Position numbers and translations under genes: made by a program | Shown here: positions 6,414 through 7,426 of the stretch, piece after piece | Layout: the number at the start of each line of letters is the position of its first letter | How positions within the stretch are numbered: the first letter of the stretch is position 1 | Notes under the pieces: generated by a model | Database searches by the model: none | What the model saw: only the letters and a program-made list of their open reading frames with translations | What the model was told of the DNA's origin: nothing | Assembly: GCA_964577195.1 (NCBI GenBank) | Contig: CAZNYF010000142.1 | Location: forward strand, 1-7,426 | DNA: 7,426 bases | Direction of reading: 5' to 3' | Origin: HyVt-560 sp964577195 | GTDB taxonomy: Bacteria; Pseudomonadota; Gammaproteobacteria; UWMA-0217

Positions 6414-7084
6414 TTCAATTACAAAACATACACAAACAATATCACCTGGGAGAAATTCCTGTGCCCGTTCTAAAAGGTATTTCACTACACATTAAACAGG
6501 GAGAATTTGTCGCCATCATGGGCGCTTCTGGCTCAGGTAAAACAACTTTACTAAATATCATTGGTTGCCTGGATACCATTGATCAGGGCCAATATCGTTT
6601 AGCCGATGAACCCATTGAGAATGCCAACGATGATCAACTGGCAAAATTACGCAGCCGGCATATTGGTTTTGTTTTCCAGTTATTTAATTTAATTCCTCGG
6701 ATTAATGCACTGCGTAATATTGAAATCCCGATGATTTATACCGGTGTGCCTCCCGCTCAGAGAAAAGTCAGGGCAATGCAAGTCCTCGAACAAATGGGCA
6801 TGGCCGATCGTGCAACGCATGTCCCGGCTCAGCTTTCTGGCGGTCAACAACAACGCGTAGCGATTGCCCGGGCGCTGGTCAATAATCCACAGGTATTGGT
6901 TGCTGATGAACCTACCGGAAGTCTTGATACCGGTACCGGAAAAGAAATTATGCAGCTATTTAAGCAACTCAATCAAAAAGGTATGACCATTGTCATGGTC
7001 ACGCACGAGCATAACATTGCGCAATATGCACAACGTATCATTACCCTCCAGGATGGCGAATGCAGTGTGAATAAGGCGCAATGA
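6410..7084 (+). CDS. MacB/LolD-type ABC transporter ATP-binding protein
   Basis: 224 codons, the usual size of separate ATPases of this subfamily. Motifs in order: Walker A GASGSGKTT (38-46), Q-loop Gln90 in VFQLFNLIPRINA, signature LSGGQQQ (142-148), Walker B VLVADEP (162-168), D-loop SLD (171-173) and switch His199. All catalytic residues are present, so it should be active. The FNLIP and EPTGSLD segments are typical of the LolD/MacB/FtsE group that powers FtsX-like permeases. It uses a GTG start (6410) that overlaps the TGA of the adaptor gene, and its own TGA overlaps the ATG of the permease gene, so the three genes look translationally coupled. Cytoplasmic, membrane-associated. A Lol lipoprotein sorter is less likely because of the adjacent MacA-like adaptor. 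Confidence 0.93.
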   Translation: MIQLQNIHKQYHLGEIPVPVLKGISLHIKQGEFVAIMGASGSGKTTLLNIIGCLDTIDQGQYRLADEPIENANDDQLAKLRSRHIGFVFQLFNLIPRINALRNIEIPMIYTGVPPAQRKVRAMQVLEQMGMADRATHVPAQLSGGQQQRVAIARALVNNPQVLVADEPTGSLDTGTGKEIMQLFKQLNQKGMTIVMVTHEHNIAQYAQRIITLQDGECSVNKAQ

Positions 7085-7426
7085 GCAACGTAGGCTTTAT
7101 GCTCGACCGGTTCACTCAAGCCTTATACGCTCTACGTGATAATCGACTACGAACATTATTAAGTATTTTAGGTATTGCCATCGGCATTGCTGCGGTCATG
7201 GCAGTAGGGACTATCAGCAAAGGTGGCAACCATTTAGTGTATTCCGAGCTGGAAACCTTTGGTTTAAATTCACTTTGGGTTTACCGGGACTTTCAGGATA
7301 AAGACCCGCACCGTCGTATCCGCGAAGGCAGCGGTATTAGTGAAAAAGATTATCAGTCACTAAACAACTGTTGCGATGCCATTAGAAGCCTGAGCCCAAA
7401 AGTGAATCCAGGTAAAAGGCTAATTA
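7081..7426 (+). CDS. MacB/FtsX-type ABC permease, 5' part (cut by window edge)
   Basis: The reading frame opens at ATG 7081 and runs open for 115 codons to the window edge. The first helix region NRLRTLLSILGIAIGIAAVMAVGTISKGG is the classical MacB N-terminal membrane segment, followed by an ELETFGLNSLWVY stretch that matches the start of the periplasmic MacB core (LG.N.L.V). A pair of adjacent cysteines (about residues 96-97) lies in this periplasmic part. The ATG overlaps the TGA of the ATPase gene, and AAGG at 7073-7076, four nt upstream, can serve as ribosome binding site. With the ATPase and the MacA-like adaptor it should form a tripartite mechanotransmission pump. The rest of the gene, including the last three helices, lies beyond the window. 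Confidence 0.9.
   Translation, partial: MSNVGFMLDRFTQALYALRDNRLRTLLSILGIAIGIAAVMAVGTISKGGNHLVYSELETFGLNSLWVYRDFQDKDPHRRIREGSGISEKDYQSLNNCCDAIRSLSPKVNPGKRLI

Overview
The window reads as a stretch of chromosome from a Gram-negative bacterium, most likely a marine or environmental gammaproteobacterium. The evidence is an outer-membrane beta-barrel of the FadL type, a periplasmic adaptor with a MacB-type ABC transporter, and a large surface protein with a C-terminal sorting signal. The base composition is moderate. No tRNA, rRNA, CRISPR array, insertion sequence or phage gene was seen. The species assignment is inference only.

The window has two divergently transcribed halves separated by about 200 bp (4584-4780). 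The left half is on the minus strand. It holds a FadL/OmpP1-like outer-membrane protein gene (4583 to 3270), then after a 46-nt gap without a visible terminator a gene for a 1073-residue exported protein (3223 to 2). That protein has a signal peptide, a ~160-residue domain of unknown function, four cadherin/Ig-like repeats, a second copy of the same ~160-residue domain, a choice-of-anchor U-like region, and a Cys-containing C-terminal anchor resembling JDVT-CTERM-type signals (Cys, hydrophobic helix, Arg-rich tail). The two genes probably form one transcription unit that builds part of the cell envelope.

The right half is on the plus strand. It holds a possible 13-codon ORF with a consensus ribosome binding site (4696-4737), a GNAT N-acetyltransferase (4781-5287), a MacA-like periplasmic adaptor (5337-6413), a MacB/LolD-type ABC ATPase (6410-7084) and the start of its FtsX/MacB-type permease (7081 to the window edge). 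The last three overlap by 4 nt each (GTGA, then ATGA), a sign of translational coupling. Together they should encode a tripartite efflux or export pump that would need a TolC-like outer-membrane channel encoded elsewhere. The substrate cannot be read from the sequence.

The most interesting element is the large surface protein, because of its duplicated flanking domain, its paired cysteines with one unpaired anchor cysteine, and its pairing with a FadL-like barrel. Second is the tiny ORF with a near-perfect Shine-Dalgarno sequence ahead of the acetyltransferase and export genes.
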